64,000 nt of DNA from Tigriopus japonicus (GCA_010645155.1 CM021316.1:10520700-10584699), one strand, 5' to 3'. Positions 24,739 to 36,434 are shown, counted from the stretch's first letter. Numbers and translations: made by a program. The notes: generated from the letters alone by a model not told the origin.

Positions 24739-25927
24739 TATGGGCCCTACAATTCATCCAATTGGCTGGATGACGTCATAACAGAGCAACTGAATGTAGT
24801 CCCTCAGCTACTGATAAGCTGATGAGTGGAATGTTCTTTCCTGACTGACATGGGCATGCAAACTTTTTCCTACTTTTTGGTCACACACAAGGATTTACTA
24901 ATTCTGAAACACAACACTGACACCTCTAATGAGCTTGAAATATACAGCAAAAAGGATTTTGAGAACAGAAATTGTGATTCTAGCAAAACAATCTTTGTAA
25001 TGTTAACCCTAATATCCACCAGAGACTTTGCCTTGGTATTGCCTCTTTCTAATAACTGATCTTCTACCTTCCACAAAACTCCTATTTTGTACTACCATTT
25101 CAGCCAGAGAGGTCTGCCTTGTTTTTTGCTGAAACTGGCCAGATGTTTTGTGAGAAGACAAATATATTTCCAAAGAATGTTGTAAAAAGCTTGCCCTTAA
25201 AAGTGGAAGTTACAAATAAAAATGCGCAAGACATGTTTTCTATGCCAAATCCTGTAAATGTGCATATAAATTGAGCAGCTTAGTATAATTTGGGAGAAGC
25301 AAATCATAGACAGAAAGCCTCATGTGATTTGAGCAGTATGTTTTTACTAAAAATTATGTCATCAACCTATAAATAAATCTCATTATGGCAAACCATTTCA
25401 CCCAAAAATGCTAGCCAGGACTAATCTGAATACGGCAACACATTCTTTATTTCATGTTTTGGTGGGTCAATTCTGTTTCACCATCTACACTTCTGTAAGT
25501 AGAAAATGGTAACAAAATTCAATATCAATGAACCAGGCTCATCGTGGCGCTCTAAGCAGCGTCATCAGATTCTTCAAGAATCCGCAAAATTAAATGAAAG
25601 AAGTACTTATGATCAGTGTGCATTTCTTTGTACAATAAGGGTTTTTAATGCACATTGCTGAAGACAATCATTCACCTTGCCAATCTCCTGATTTTAAACC
25701 ATCCTTCAATTTTGCCTTCATATTTATCATTTGCCTTACCAAAAAATTTTGATCATAGTTTAAAAGAGAAATAGAACTTTATCTTTTGGCAATGAATAGT
25801 AAAAGTTTGAAATTTAATCTCTTAAATACCCCCAATTTTTATCAATTTTAAAGATCTACTTTCTTTTTGAACTTCCTCTGCGGCCATGAGTTCATCCCAG
25901 CCAATCGGATGAATTGTAGGGCCCATA
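24739..25927. mobile_element. 1.2-kb non-autonomous transposon with ~10-bp TSD
   Basis: Ends TATGGGCCCTACAATTCATC (24739 on) and its inverted copy ending at 25927; arms of about 35 bp. The flanks TCGAACCCCAGG (24727-24738) and TCGAACCAGG (25928-25937) are a duplicated target with a 2-base indel. A related sequence at 46961 has the uninterrupted site. No transposase is visible. The long duplication would fit a Mutator-like element, but the superfamily is unproven. Confidence 0.8.
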
Positions 25928-26158
25928 TCGAACCAGGAGTGCTGCCAGTTTTGACTCGGAAGTTTATCGCGCTTAAAAAAGGCAGACTAATTTGGCAACA
26001 CTCGAACTAGTTCGATTTCGAGTTTCATTGATAGTTATGAAAATGGATCTCGAGTTGGCACTGCTACCATATTTTATGGTAGATAAGGTCTATTGCGTGT
26101 TGAAAAGTTTAGTACTAGTCAGATTTTTGACCTTTAAAACCAAAATGGCAAAACTCTG
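25928..26158. repeat. Dispersed repeat, copy 1 (truncated by gap)
   Basis: Matches 46967-47230 over about 230 bp with indels, sharing for example AACACTCGAACTAGTTCGAT and CCAAAATGGCAAAACTCTG. The left edge of the family (24712-24738) was pushed away by the insertion at 24739-25927; the right edge is lost in the Ns. Confidence 0.8.
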
Positions 26159-26325
26159 NNNNNNNNNNNNNNNNNNNNNNNNNNNNNNNNNNNNNNNNNN
26201 NNNNNNNNNNNNNNNNNNNNNNNNNNNNNNNNNNNNNNNNNNNNNNNNNNNNNNNNNNNNNNNNNNNNNNNNNNNNNNNNNNNNNNNNNNNNNNNNNNNN
26301 NNNNNNNNNNNNNNNNNNNNNNNNN
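26159..26325. other. Assembly gap (167 N)
   Basis: Run of undetermined bases within a dispersed repeat. Confidence 1.
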
Positions 26326-28100
26326 CCACTCCTCCGCCTCTTTTGTCTGTCCTTACTTCGTATTCAAACTAGTACTCATCAAATGAAATGTGAAGTTTGT
26401 TTACTTGCCATACTTCCTGAACGGCAACAACCATGGGGCATTGCTTTTCAAGTAGATCTTTAAATTTAAGCTGGTTTCCAACAATGGATCTGACATTCAA
26501 CGAAACCAACCACCTCTCGTCTCTTATAACCTTATTATATATCCTTATTATATAACCTTCACTGGCACTGCCATCATATTAGACATGTAGCACATCTCTC
26601 AAAACTCTTCCCATTGGCATTGCGTTGCGACTTGTTCAAGCCCTCTTACTTGTTTTGATTCTATGACTGAAGAAAAGGGCAAAGAATTGCAGAACAAAAA
26701 ATATTGGGCGAGGTGAAAAAGTTATATGGAGAGTGGTTTATGAAGTAAAGAATTGGTTTCAGGCAAAATGTTCATTATATGGAGATGTTAACTATTTAGA
26801 GTATACACTATATGGAAAGTTGACTGTACCAGGTTTTGAAGATGTTGTAACAGTTCAAAATTCCCAAATAATTTCCAGTTGAAAAGCAACATTCTCGATT
26901 ATTTCTTTTTCTGATGTTAAAATCATTCCAATATTTCCATCACGTCTTTGCAGTTCAAATTGGAAAATTTCACCAAAGATAGCACAGTTGTAAATTCATC
27001 AGATTCCGACAACCATCTTCAAGAGATGTAGCAAATTGCACACAAAAGTTGCCTGAAGGCCCAAAATGTACCTTCAATTTTGTTGGACTGACTTAAACAC
27101 ATCGACACATATTCAACTTTATCTGTTGTTAAGAAGCCTCAAGTAAATTCTTGAAGAGTCTTTGTCGAAGATGTCATGGAGAGCATAATTCAAGGCATAA
27201 ACCCTGGTCATTGTGTACAACCATTCTCTCTCTGGCCAAGTCTTTAATTCTTACTTGAATGAAAATGATGAACATTGCTACGCATATGAGAATGCCAGAG
27301 GGAATTTCCCTATTAATGAATTAGGACTCTTCAAATACATCTCAAACGCACAATTCCTTGCACGTCCAAAGCCCTCGTGGCATTGACGGGGAATAATCAA
27401 TTGTAGTAGTCGTGGTAGGCTTTTATACCAAGGCACTGAGTAGGCAACACACCAACTGATGTACTTAAGGTGAACAGAGCTTGCTCCTAAAACCGGTATT
27501 GAGTAGGCAAAGCATGCTAGTTTGATAGTACATATGTCCATGGTTGAACTGATTTTCAGGGTTGAAAAATTGTAACGTAAGTCCCAAAAAGGACAAGTTG
27601 GTCAACAAAATACCATATGCACCCACAAATGAAGTGTGTAATGGCTAAGATCCGACATCACTCGTTTCATTTTAATTGACGCCCCTCGGGCTCACGCCCT
27701 CGGGTCACCAATAAAATAAAACTCCCTCCACCGGATTTTGGCCGTTACTCCCTTCCTTTGCAGGTGCATAAATAGTAAAAACATCATGTAAAAAGTTGGA
27801 ACTTCTAAACATGGCAACCTCAGGGCTGACACACATACGATCGTGAGCAACTCACGACCCAACAATTCAGTGATGGCATATTTTGGTTTTTACTGAATTT
27901 CTGCCATTTCCTGCCACCAAGTGGCCGCTGATAGAGAAAAGTACGCATAGACTGATGTTCAACTACAAATCTGCTTTTGTAGAATGAGATTAAAAGAGTC
28001 AAATATAATAAAAGTTTACACAAATATTTGAGAGTAACAACTACTAACTCAAAATTAAATGTAAACATCATTGCTGATGCTAATTTTCATGTGCCATATA
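26326..28100. other. Gene-free stretch with a dispersed repeat
   Basis: No gene recognised. 26742-26905 is a direct repeat of 29509-29672, sharing AAGAATTGGTTTCAGGCAAA and CCAGGTTTTGAAGATGTTGT, so it is a dispersed family of unknown type. Confidence 0.6.
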
Positions 28101-28108
28101 GTAATAAT

Positions 28109-28828
28109 TAGGGTCGGGCAGAAAGTGCAAATAATCTTACCCTTTTAGTTACCAAAAGTTGCAAAAAAATGTTCCCAAAAGTGCAAAAAAAAGTGCAGAA
28201 AAATGTTGAAAGTGCAAATAAATGTCAAAAAAGAGCAAATAAATGTCGAAAAAAGAGCAAATAAATGTCAAAAAGAGCAAACAAGTGTCAAAAAAGAGCA
28301 AATAACTTGCATTTGGACTTTGGGTGGATTTGGGTTACTGCTACATTTATGTATCTTTAGCTTGATGATTTTAAGTTTATAACGGCCTTTTTTAGAAATA
28401 GCAATCTTTGTAGGCAGCAAACCTAATTCTGCAATCTATATTGTTTGTGGATCCTTCCCTAACCATAACATGAGTTTCTTTAGGTTTGCTATTGGTTGGT
28501 TGCATGCAATGGGATTCTTTTGTCTAATCTTTAACTGAGTAAACAGGATGTCATGGTCAAAGCCAAGATGGTGAAAAAAGTGTGAGGTTTGCGTCTGAAA
28601 TGCACATATTTCTTCAAGGGGCAAGAATTGTTGATTGCAAATGCAAGCTTTTTCGACTAGTTCAAAATTTGATCTTGAAACTAAAAATTCTTTCAAAAGC
28701 CACTACATTTTCTCAACATTTTGACCAAAAACGTAAATAAAAAGTGCAAATAAAGGTGAAAAGTGCAAAAGTGCAGAAAAATGCGTTTATGTTACCAAAA
28801 TTCTTTTTACACTATTTGCCCGTCCCTA
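28109..28828. mobile_element. hAT-like MITE with GTGCAAATAAA arms
   Basis: The 720-bp element begins TAGGGTCGGGCAGAAAGTGC and ends GCACT-like sequence closing in TTGCCCGTCCCTA. It is flanked by an exact 8-bp duplication, GTAATAAT (28101-28108 and 28829-28836). The left arm contains several units of AAAAAGAGCAAATAAATGTC; the right arm has matching units inverted. The core is shared with degraded copies at 29690-29983 plus 33145-33240, 34380-34512 (right end) and 35590-35800. No coding capacity. Confidence 0.9.
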
Positions 28829-29464
28829 GTAATAATGATTCAGGCTGAGATAAGAACTTCAATTGAAAAAATGACAAAACTCCTATGATATACTTTTATC
28901 ATATTTCATATTGATAATATAATTACCATATTGGAAGAATATTTATTTTGCAGTTCAAATTCATTTCAATATTAGATAGTGTTAAAAGATATAGGAATAA
29001 AATTATCCCTATTTTCTAGAATGCTTGATGTCATCATATGGTATATGAATTAATAGCGTAATTAATTAAACGAATTAATACATGAATTGTGTCCCAGGAA
29101 GTATTTGTTATAACTTTTTGTAAAGCCCCAAAATCGATTTTTTAAAGAAAACGAAAATGACTTGTTTGGAACTAGATTTCAAATTTTGTGTATTTGGTTT
29201 TAAAGTAATGCATTTTAAACTAATTCGGCTTTTGGCAAGCAAGCATCTGCAAATCAGACTTTGTTAAAACGGAATGTTAAGTCGTAATTTATACATCGAA
29301 CATATTGCAATTGCAAAAGCTAAGAAAGTCAGTGTTTAATTTTATTTTATTTTTGAGTACAGGAACTTGACTTAAAAATGACAAGTATTTTGCTTCAAAT
29401 GATCTTTGTAAGACTGTTTTGTACACGGTGGTACAAAATTATGCCTAAAATAGATGGGCACGCC

Positions 29465-29500
29465 TAGAGCGCTATAATGAAACTTTATGATAGCGCTCTA
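29465..29500. mobile_element. 36-bp micro-element with 8-bp TSD
   Basis: Two perfect 11-bp arms, TAGAGCGCTAT and ATAGCGCTCTA, around a 14-bp centre, flanked by an exact 8-bp duplication, GGCACGCC (29457-29464 and 29501-29508). It has the geometry of a hAT insertion reduced almost to its termini. Confidence 0.65.
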
Positions 29501-29508
29501 GGCACGCC

Positions 29509-29672
29509 AAGAATTGGTTTCAGGCAAAATGGTCTGTTCGTTATATGGAGATGTTCACTGTATAGAGTATATACTATATGGAGAGTTGGCTGTACCAGGT
29601 TTTGAAGATGTTGTGAAAGTTCAAAATTCCCAAATGTTTTCCAGTTGAAAAGCAACATTCCCGATGATTTCG
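29509..29672. repeat. Dispersed repeat, second copy
   Basis: Direct copy of 26742-26905 with scattered substitutions. The 36-bp micro-element and its duplication end exactly where this copy begins. Confidence 0.75.
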
Positions 29673-29689
29673 ATGAATATCTTTGGAAC

Positions 29690-29983
29690 TTTTAATGTCT
29701 CCAAGTCAATTAAACACCGTGTACTGCTACACTGATATTTCCTTAGCTTGATGTCCTCATGTTTATAAGGGCCTTTTTTAGAAATAGCGATTTTAGTAGG
29801 CAATCAAACCTAAGCCTATAATCTATGTTATTTGTCAGATCCTTCCATTACCATAATTTGAGTTTCTTTAGGTTTGATATTTGTTGGTTGCATTCAATGA
29901 GATTCTTTACTCAGGGGATGGGATGCTATTTTTACAGTCCAGTTGGAGAATCAACTGTGAGGTTTGAGCCTGAAATGCACATA
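29690..29983. mobile_element. Left part of a hAT-like MITE copy split by a mariner
   Basis: Similar to 28330-28590 of the intact element (shared GCCTTTTTTAGAAATAGCGA-type sequence). The copy runs to TGAAATGCACATA at 29983, then is interrupted by the mariner. It resumes at 33143 with the part matching 28600-28690. Confidence 0.75.
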
Positions 29984-30348
29984 GGTCTCCAAAAGTTTGG
30001 ACACTCGGAAATCACTCTCTAGCTCGGAATGTTTCTTTTTGATCGTCACGAAACCTCTTGACCACTTAAAACTGGTTAATACACGATCGAAAAATGACTT
30101 TAAAAGAAAACAAATTGGATGCTTCAAGTACGACGGCCGCCTGTTCATCAGCAACTCGAACTTGTCGGCGCCGGCCACGTAGAGCAGCAACGGCAAAGAC
30201 TGCAACAAGGTAAGAAGTACCAGTGTGTAGAGCATTGAAAGACCTTTCATTTGAGCTATTTTGGGCATTGGTAGGACTTAAGATGCCAGAGATAGTGGCG
30301 ATTTTCCGAATGTATCATTTTTTCATTTTTGGAAGATGTCGGACCGCC

Positions 30349-32279
30349 GGCGCGCGGTAAAAAGGTCACAAGGTAAAAAGGTCACGGTAAATAGGTCACA
30401 GTAAAAAGGTCACCGTAAAACGGTCACGGTAAAAAGGTCACAAGGTAAAACGGTCACGGTAAAAAGGTCACGAGGTAAATAGGTCACGAGGTAAAAAGGT
30501 CACGAGGTAAAAAGGTCACGGTAAAAAGGTCACAAGGTAAATAGGTCACGGTAAAAAGGTCACAGAAAATAGGCCACAATAAGAAAGTCACAAGGTAAGA
30601 AATTCAAAAGCAGAAAAAGGCACAATGTAACTTCAAATTGAAATGATATTCAAAAAATGTTGTTGAGCACATGGACTGTATGCCATACAATCCATGTACA
30701 GTTGCCAGTACAGTTTTAATTCTTTAAATCTTCTCTGGCTTTGACGAATAAATATTTTTTCGACAAATCTTGTACAAAATGATTGACATTAATCACCAAT
30801 AACATATTTTTACGATTAAGAAAAATAAGCCCAACCCCACAAATGATTGTAAACAATATGAAAATGGTAAAGGTGTTTACCACATACATTGCATGTACAA
30901 TTGTCATGAGGTAAGATGTGGAATTCATTTTTACTACAAGTCAGATGATGGTCACTGTCTAACACCAAATTTGCCCGAATTTCACAAACATTTGATAGCT
31001 TTGCTGATAAGTCAGAAGGACATTTTGTCCCTTCCCTTTCACCATTTTGAGCTATTGAATGTCATTGATACATGTATACACTTAGGCGATGTTCACGCGC
31101 TTCATCCACAATCACCATACATAGCCTACCCCGACATAATGTCCAATGAACATACATTTTGACGATCAATTCATCATGATGAATTTCTCTCTATAATAAT
31201 CACAATTTATTTGCGATTAATTATTGTCTGGTTCTTCAGTATTTTTACTATTAATCTTGTTATTTAATATCATTTTCCCCCCCCGAATGCCCGAATATCT
31301 CAACTCATTTGCCCGAATTTTAGCAGTCTCCGGAGGCCAGGGGGGGCAGTTGCCCCCCCTGCCCCCCTGCCTCCTACGCCTATGGCCGTGAAGGATTTTT
31401 GAAAATTGACAAAGTAGGTGAACTTGTCCAAATATAATGCTTGTAAATGATTTTGAATATTAATGCATATCAGTCCTTCTTAACTATGCTTCAAAACATT
31501 TTTTTTGTTTTTGAAAACCAAGAACCCTACAGTGAAGGTGTCACGTACCACAAGAGAAATTTTTAGAGGAAAGCATGGATTTACATTGCAGTGTCAATTT
31601 CCAGGTTTAATCAACTGAATTTTCAATTGTCACTCACCTTAGTGCTATCAATTCCATTGCTTGGTTTGGTATCTTTATCGCAGAGTCTCAGCAGAGTCCT
31701 TATTATTCTATTTTGAATTGTTATTGAATTGAGTTGCGACCACACCAACTTCAATTTTTGGTGTTAACTTTTGAATAGTAACAACTGCAAATTACCTAAT
31801 ACCTTTGTTAAAGGGACACTCCTTGCTATTTGATTTGTTGAATTATCTGTTACTTTTTAGTGTCATACTGACGTTTTCTTAACGTCCAGTTAATCCCATG
31901 ATTGATAAATCGTCTCAACCTCAGTTAAAGTATGATTTTCAGCCCAACAACATTATGTGTGTGCAATGATTGCCAGACCTTTCCCTCGTGTGACCTTTTT
32001 AGCTTGTGACCTTTTTATTGTGACCTATTTTACCACGTGACCTTTTTACTGTGACCTTTTTACCGTGTGACCTTTTTACTGTGACCTATTTTCCGTGTGA
32101 CCTTTTTACTGTGACCTATTTACCGTGTGACCTTTTTACTGTGACCTATTTTCCGTGTGACCTTTTTACTGTGACCTATTTTCCGTGTGACCTTTTTACT
32201 GTGACCTATTTACCCCGTGACCTTTTTACTGTGACCTATTTACCTGTGACCGTTTTGCTTGTGACCTTTTTACCTACAA
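30349..32279. mobile_element. Element with minisatellite arms (GGTCACGGTAAAAA)n
   Basis: Flanked by an exact 10-bp duplication, TCGGACCGCC (30339-30348 and 32280-32289). The left arm, 30355-30570, is about 17 units of GGTAAAAAGGTCAC type; the right arm, 31985-32275, is the same unit inverted, so the arms can pair over 200 bp or more. The centre (30600-31980) has no recognisable protein but holds a C/G-run palindromic motif at 31320-31385. The first few bases of the two ends differ, so the true termini are uncertain. Confidence 0.8.
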
Positions 32280-32977
32280 TCGGACCGCCACACTGGCAAT
32301 GAGGCAAACAAGGACCGTGCCGCCATCAAGGTCCTCCATGACGCCGGCCACAGTGCCAAGTTCATCGCCAAGAAGGTTGGCTACACCCCCTCAGCCGTGC
32401 ACAAGGTCTTGAGGGCCATCAAGGCGAGGGACGGCGACACAACCGAACGGCGAACGTCCAGGCGGTGATGAGGTCGAAGCACCCGGCCTCTGTGATGGTC
32501 TTTGGGCTGTTCTCATCGGATGGGAAGGTCATGCCCCCCGTTTTTGTGCCCAAGGGCGTCAAAATGAATGCAACCTGGTATCGTGACAACATCCTGCCTG
32601 CTATTGAAACCTGGGCCAGGTCCATCTATGGGCCCAGGTGGAGGTCCAAGGTCTGCCTGATGCAGGACGGGGCGCCGTGCCACACGGCCAAGGTGGTCCA
32701 GGACTACCTGGCAATGCACTGGGGATTGGAGGCCTTCTGGTCAAAGACCATGTGGCCCCCCAGCTCACCGAACTTGAACCCCTTGGACTTCTGGGCATGG
32801 TCTGCCCTGCAGGACACCGTGAACTCCAAGAGGCATCCCAACACCGAGGCCTTGAAGAACTACATTGTGAAGGTGTGGGGCGACATCCTAAACGTGGTCG
32901 CGGTGAAGAAGGCTTGCAACAGTGTTGAGCGACGACTCAGAGAAGTTGTCGGCGCCAGCGGCGATTATTTTATGTGA
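32280..32977 (+). pseudogene. Mariner transposase, internally deleted (DD39D-like spacing)
   Basis: After the insertion, the frame at 32281-32460 encodes a helix-turn-helix region (DRAAIKVLHDAGHSAKFIAK, then VGYTPSAVHKVL) and stops. Translation then resumes at 32468 with SVMVFGLFSSDGKVMPP and the second and third catalytic Asp: LMQDGAPCHTAKVVQ and PPSSPNLNPLDFW, with 39 residues between. About 150 residues carrying the first catalytic Asp are missing. The start codon lies at 30336, on the far side of the insertion. GC content is higher than in the surroundings. Confidence 0.8.
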
Positions 32978-33144
32978 TATAATGTGCAATTTTTCAAAAA
33001 CTACTTGTCCAATTTGTGTGAAATTTTAAATATAGGTCTGTGATACTCCAATCTATGATTCATATCACTCACGTTGTTCTTCGTGAAGTAGAACATGCTA
33101 GAAAGACTGATTTCTGAGTGTCCAAACTTTTGGAGACCTCTGTA

Positions 33145-33240
33145 GTTCTTTGTGGTGCTGAGAATGTTTGATTGCAAATAGAAGCTTTTTGACAAGTTCA
33201 AAATTTGATTTTTTTGGTTGGGTTGCTGATTTTTTATTAC
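33145..33240. mobile_element. Right part of the split hAT-like MITE copy
   Basis: Continues the copy left at 29983; shares GTTGATTGCAAAT-like and AAGTTCAAAATTTGATT-like sequence with 28615-28690. Confidence 0.7.
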
Positions 33241-33650
33241 TGCTACAAGGAATGGGATTCCCTGTAAAGACAGTTAAACATTGATGTTACTACGTAAAAT
33301 AAAAAAATCAACAGTTATATGATATTTGGTCTACCAACGAATTAGTGTTGGCAGATCTGTACAACCCTTGAATTGTGGGTTGATCAGGAATAGTGTTTAA
33401 AAATTTGTCCTATCCTGCCTTAAATGCTGTTAGAGTATCACATCCTACATATTAGGCCGCATGTTGGCGCACCTAATTCAAAAGCGAGAGCACACCAAAA
33501 TCAAGTCAGATTAATTAGCCTTGAGTATATACTCGTGACAACTCCTATGTTTGAAACGCAGCAGCTAGGGAGAGTACATACTCGACGAATGCTAATTTGA
33601 CATGATTTTGGTATACTCTCGCTATTGAATTAAGTGCGGTAACATGCGGC

Positions 33651-34313
33651 CTAATAAAATTGCCGACAAAGACAAATAGGCAACAAGTTGAACAATGAAG
33701 GAGCCCGATAAAGAAGAGAGGAGCACTTCATTGTTCGAACTAGCCTTGATTCCTTAGGATTTGAAGGTGCTCTCAGAGCGCACGTAAAACCTCTACGATC
33801 GCTACAACTGATCTCAAATCCTGGGTTAGGACAGAGCCCATGAATGCTCTTGAAAACATACAGTATCAGATACCTTTCATACCTTCTCTGAGTACTGTAC
33901 AGCCCTAACGTTTGGAGCCTCTCCCAATATGAGAGCTCTCTCATTCCTGTGATGTTCCTAGTAAAACATCTTTGGACTTGCTCGACCTTTTGCAAACCTG
34001 CTGAACTCATTGGAGCCCAAATGGGTGAGGCATATTCAAGATAAGGCTGAACAATCGACTTGTACAAAATTAGCATCGTAACACTTTCTCTGAACTTGAA
34101 AGTGCGATAGATCCAGCCACATGTTTGAAATGCCTTCCCCACTTTCAACTGGATATGCTCATCAAACTTTCCATCATCTTGGACGACAACTCCCAAATCC
34201 CTCATGGGCGATTCGTGCTCAATATCACAACCTCCATTGTCTTTGAGCGGAATATCTAATTTTGACGCCCCATACGTCATTGTGCGGAATTTCATCCCTT
34301 TCAACGCCATGTT
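33651..34313 (-). pseudogene. LINE reverse transcriptase C-terminal fragment
   Basis: 219 codons open on the minus strand, containing MRDLGVVVQDDGKFDEHI, RTFKFRESVTMLILYKSIVQ and YLEYASPIWAP. These are the thumb and post-polymerase region of CR1/Jockey-type LINEs, after the YxDD motif. The polymerase core is absent upstream, so this is a fragment even though its frame is open. It differs from the LINEs at 11.2 and 15.8 kb in the part retained. Confidence 0.85.
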
Positions 34314-34379
34314 ACGATCACATATTATATTTTGAAACCAAATTTTTTGTCAAAAGTTACTAGATTCTCAAAACCTAAA

Positions 34380-34512
34380 ATTTTCTTTACAAATTGCCAA
34401 TTGTGGCCAAATTCGAAAATACAAAGTGTAAATGGAGGTGAAAAGTTCAAAAAGGGAGAAAAATGGGTTTACGGTAGCAAAAATCTTTTTACACTATTTA
34501 CCCGTTCCTAAA
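34380..34512. mobile_element. hAT-like MITE right-end fragment
   Basis: Shares the right-arm sequence with 28735-28828 (AATGGGTTTACGGTAGC-type, then TTTTTACACTATTTACCCGT). The left end is missing. Confidence 0.65.
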
Positions 34513-34599
34513 AGGGACAAAGGGCAAAAAAATACCCTTCTAGTATTGAAAATATACCCTTCTGTGGACAGTAAAAAAAAATATACCCTTCTGTGGACA

Positions 34600-34808
34600 G
34601 CTTTTCTTGTTTGTTGATCATCCAACTCAGACGAGGGGATGTACACTCGGAAACATGGTTGTCCCAAAGTCAAAACTAGACATCCGCAAATATCACTTTT
34701 CGGTGAGGTCTGTCCACATATGGAATAACTTGCCCCTCGAGTTACGTCAAAAAGAGACTTTAAATGACTTTAAAGTGTCTTATGATTTACATACTCAAAA
34801 CCAATCCT
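34600..34808 (+). pseudogene. LINE C-terminal tail fragment
   Basis: Encodes TRGCTLGNMVVPKSKLDIRK, then FSVRSVHIWNNLPLELR and a stop. This is the conserved tail of CR1/Jockey/RTE-type LINE polyproteins, followed by a 3' flank. It is the opposite strand to the fragment at 33651-34313 and therefore a separate insertion. Confidence 0.75.
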
Positions 34809-34989
34809 AATGTTCAATGTTCTGTTCGTTCCCATCTCTTTCTTGTTTTTTTCTTTCGTTTTATCTTTTCATCTTTATTATGACTTTATGCTACTTCAAC
34901 ACGACTGGTCTGAACTTGTCGAATACCAATATCTTCATTATAACCATAATTGGTTCCTAAAGATTAAATATACTATACTATACTAGTAC

Positions 34990-36430
34990 CCAGATGTGCA
35001 GAAAAAGGCTGAAGGTACAAATAAATGTCGATAAAAGAGCAAATAACTTTTATTTGGACTTAAAAAGTCATTCAACGTCAGAGTACCCACGGCGCTTAAT
35101 TGAGCAGGGGAAGCCATTATAAGTTTTAAGGATATTTGAGACTGGTTTTGAGGTGAAGAGACATTGACGCACAAGTAATTGAGTTCTGTTAATTATGTCA
35201 CGACCCAAAAAGAATATAAAGTCAGTTAAAAAAACACTAGAAAAGAGTATTGTAAATTCTCTGATTTTTCTATTCCAAAGGTGGTCTCATGGTTGCTTGT
35301 ACCTAAAAAATTGTCGAAATCTACTGAGCCGTTGTTTTAATATGACTTAACTAAGATCCGATTTTGCCCTTTGAGAGCTTTGTTCAAAAATAGCCATTGA
35401 AAATTGCTCGGAAAAAATCACCAAAACTAATGATAAACAACGACCCACGTGTGCCTAACAGTTGTATCAAAAAAGCATTCATAAATATGTTTTAAGTGAC
35501 ATTACTTCAATATTTGGCCCATGACCTAATTATCAGAACTTAATTTCAAATGTGGCATTGTCTCTTCACCTCATAACTGGTCTCAAATATATTTGGAACT
35601 TTAAAATGATGTCTCCAAGTCAATTAAGCACCGTTTATTGCATCACTGATACATCCTTAGCTCGATGTTTTCAAGTTTATAAGGGCTTTTTTAGAAATAG
35701 CGATCTTACTAAGTAATTAAACCTAAGCCTAAAATCTACATTATTTGTCATATCCTTCCATACCATAACTTGAGTTTCGTTAGGTTTGATATTTATTGGT
35801 TGCATGGTCTTTAAAGTTTTTTAAAGATTGTCTTTAATGATTACCATGCAAAACCATCCATGTATTCTAGAAATTGACCATGAAAAAGCAGAATTATCCA
35901 TTCGTATTCAGTTCGGAGTCTAGTATTGCAATCAATAAAGGTAAAGTTTCTTTTTTCGACATAGATCGACACCTGACACTCTTTATTTTTTCTTGCTAAC
36001 ACATAAATGCATGAAGTTGAAAAAAAAGGGAAAAAATAAACTGGCTTGACTAATTTCATAGGAATATTTTTCATTTTTGGGTAAGTAGGGGCTTACCAAA
36101 TATCTTGCGTATTTTGATCATATTTTAAGGGTGATTTTTTCTTTAGTTTTAAAATCTTTTCAAAAACATTCTTACAAACAAATACATGTTTTCTTTTTAT
36201 GCCCATGAGTGAGTTTTTTTTTAGCAAATAAAAGACAAATTTTGCCTGTCTCGTAATGACAAGCTGCTCGTGCGTTTCCATAATTATGATGACAAATTTG
36301 TGACTAAATCATCAAACGATTCACAAAACACTTATTGGTAAATCAAACAGGCTGAAGAATAAAAGTAATGAGGCACATGCATGTATTCATCATTTGTGAA
36401 AGCAATGGGAATCAATTAATAATAGATTCT
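34990..36430. other. Gene-free stretch with a hAT-like MITE fragment
   Basis: 35590-35800 is a third copy of the MITE core found at 28330-28500 and 29690-29900. Nothing else is recognised; ORFs at 35841-36281 on - are lysine/phenylalanine-rich and look non-coding. Confidence 0.5.
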
Positions 36431-36434
36431 TGGT

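Larger units (their letters stand above)
29984..33142 (+). mobile_element. Mariner-type element, inserted in a MITE and itself interrupted
   Basis: Terminal inverted repeats: left GGTCTCCAAAAGTTTGGACA from 29984, right the inverted copy ending at 33142 with four more terminal bases (CAGA) that the left end lacks. TA dinucleotides abut both ends (29982-29983 and 33143-33144). The intact MITE copy at about 28592 shows the empty TA site. Transposase remnants lie at 30336-30347 and 32281-32977. The element is broken by a 1.9-kb insertion at 30349-32279. Confidence 0.85.

Noticed and set aside
30340..32280. CRISPR-like array
   Set aside because: Regular short repeats, but with no unique spacers; they are minisatellite arms of a transposon in a eukaryotic genome.
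32051..32302. ORF of repeated Phe/Thr/Pro/Cys/Asp/Leu units
   Set aside because: Direct translation of the GTGACCTTTTTAC minisatellite arm; no start context or domain.
32513..32928. Overlapping GC-rich ORFs on both strands at the mariner
   Set aside because: Shadows of the real transposase frame at 32465-32977.
34983..35174. Small ORF on the minus strand
   Set aside because: No domain, no coding bias, and overlaps MITE-like repeat sequence.
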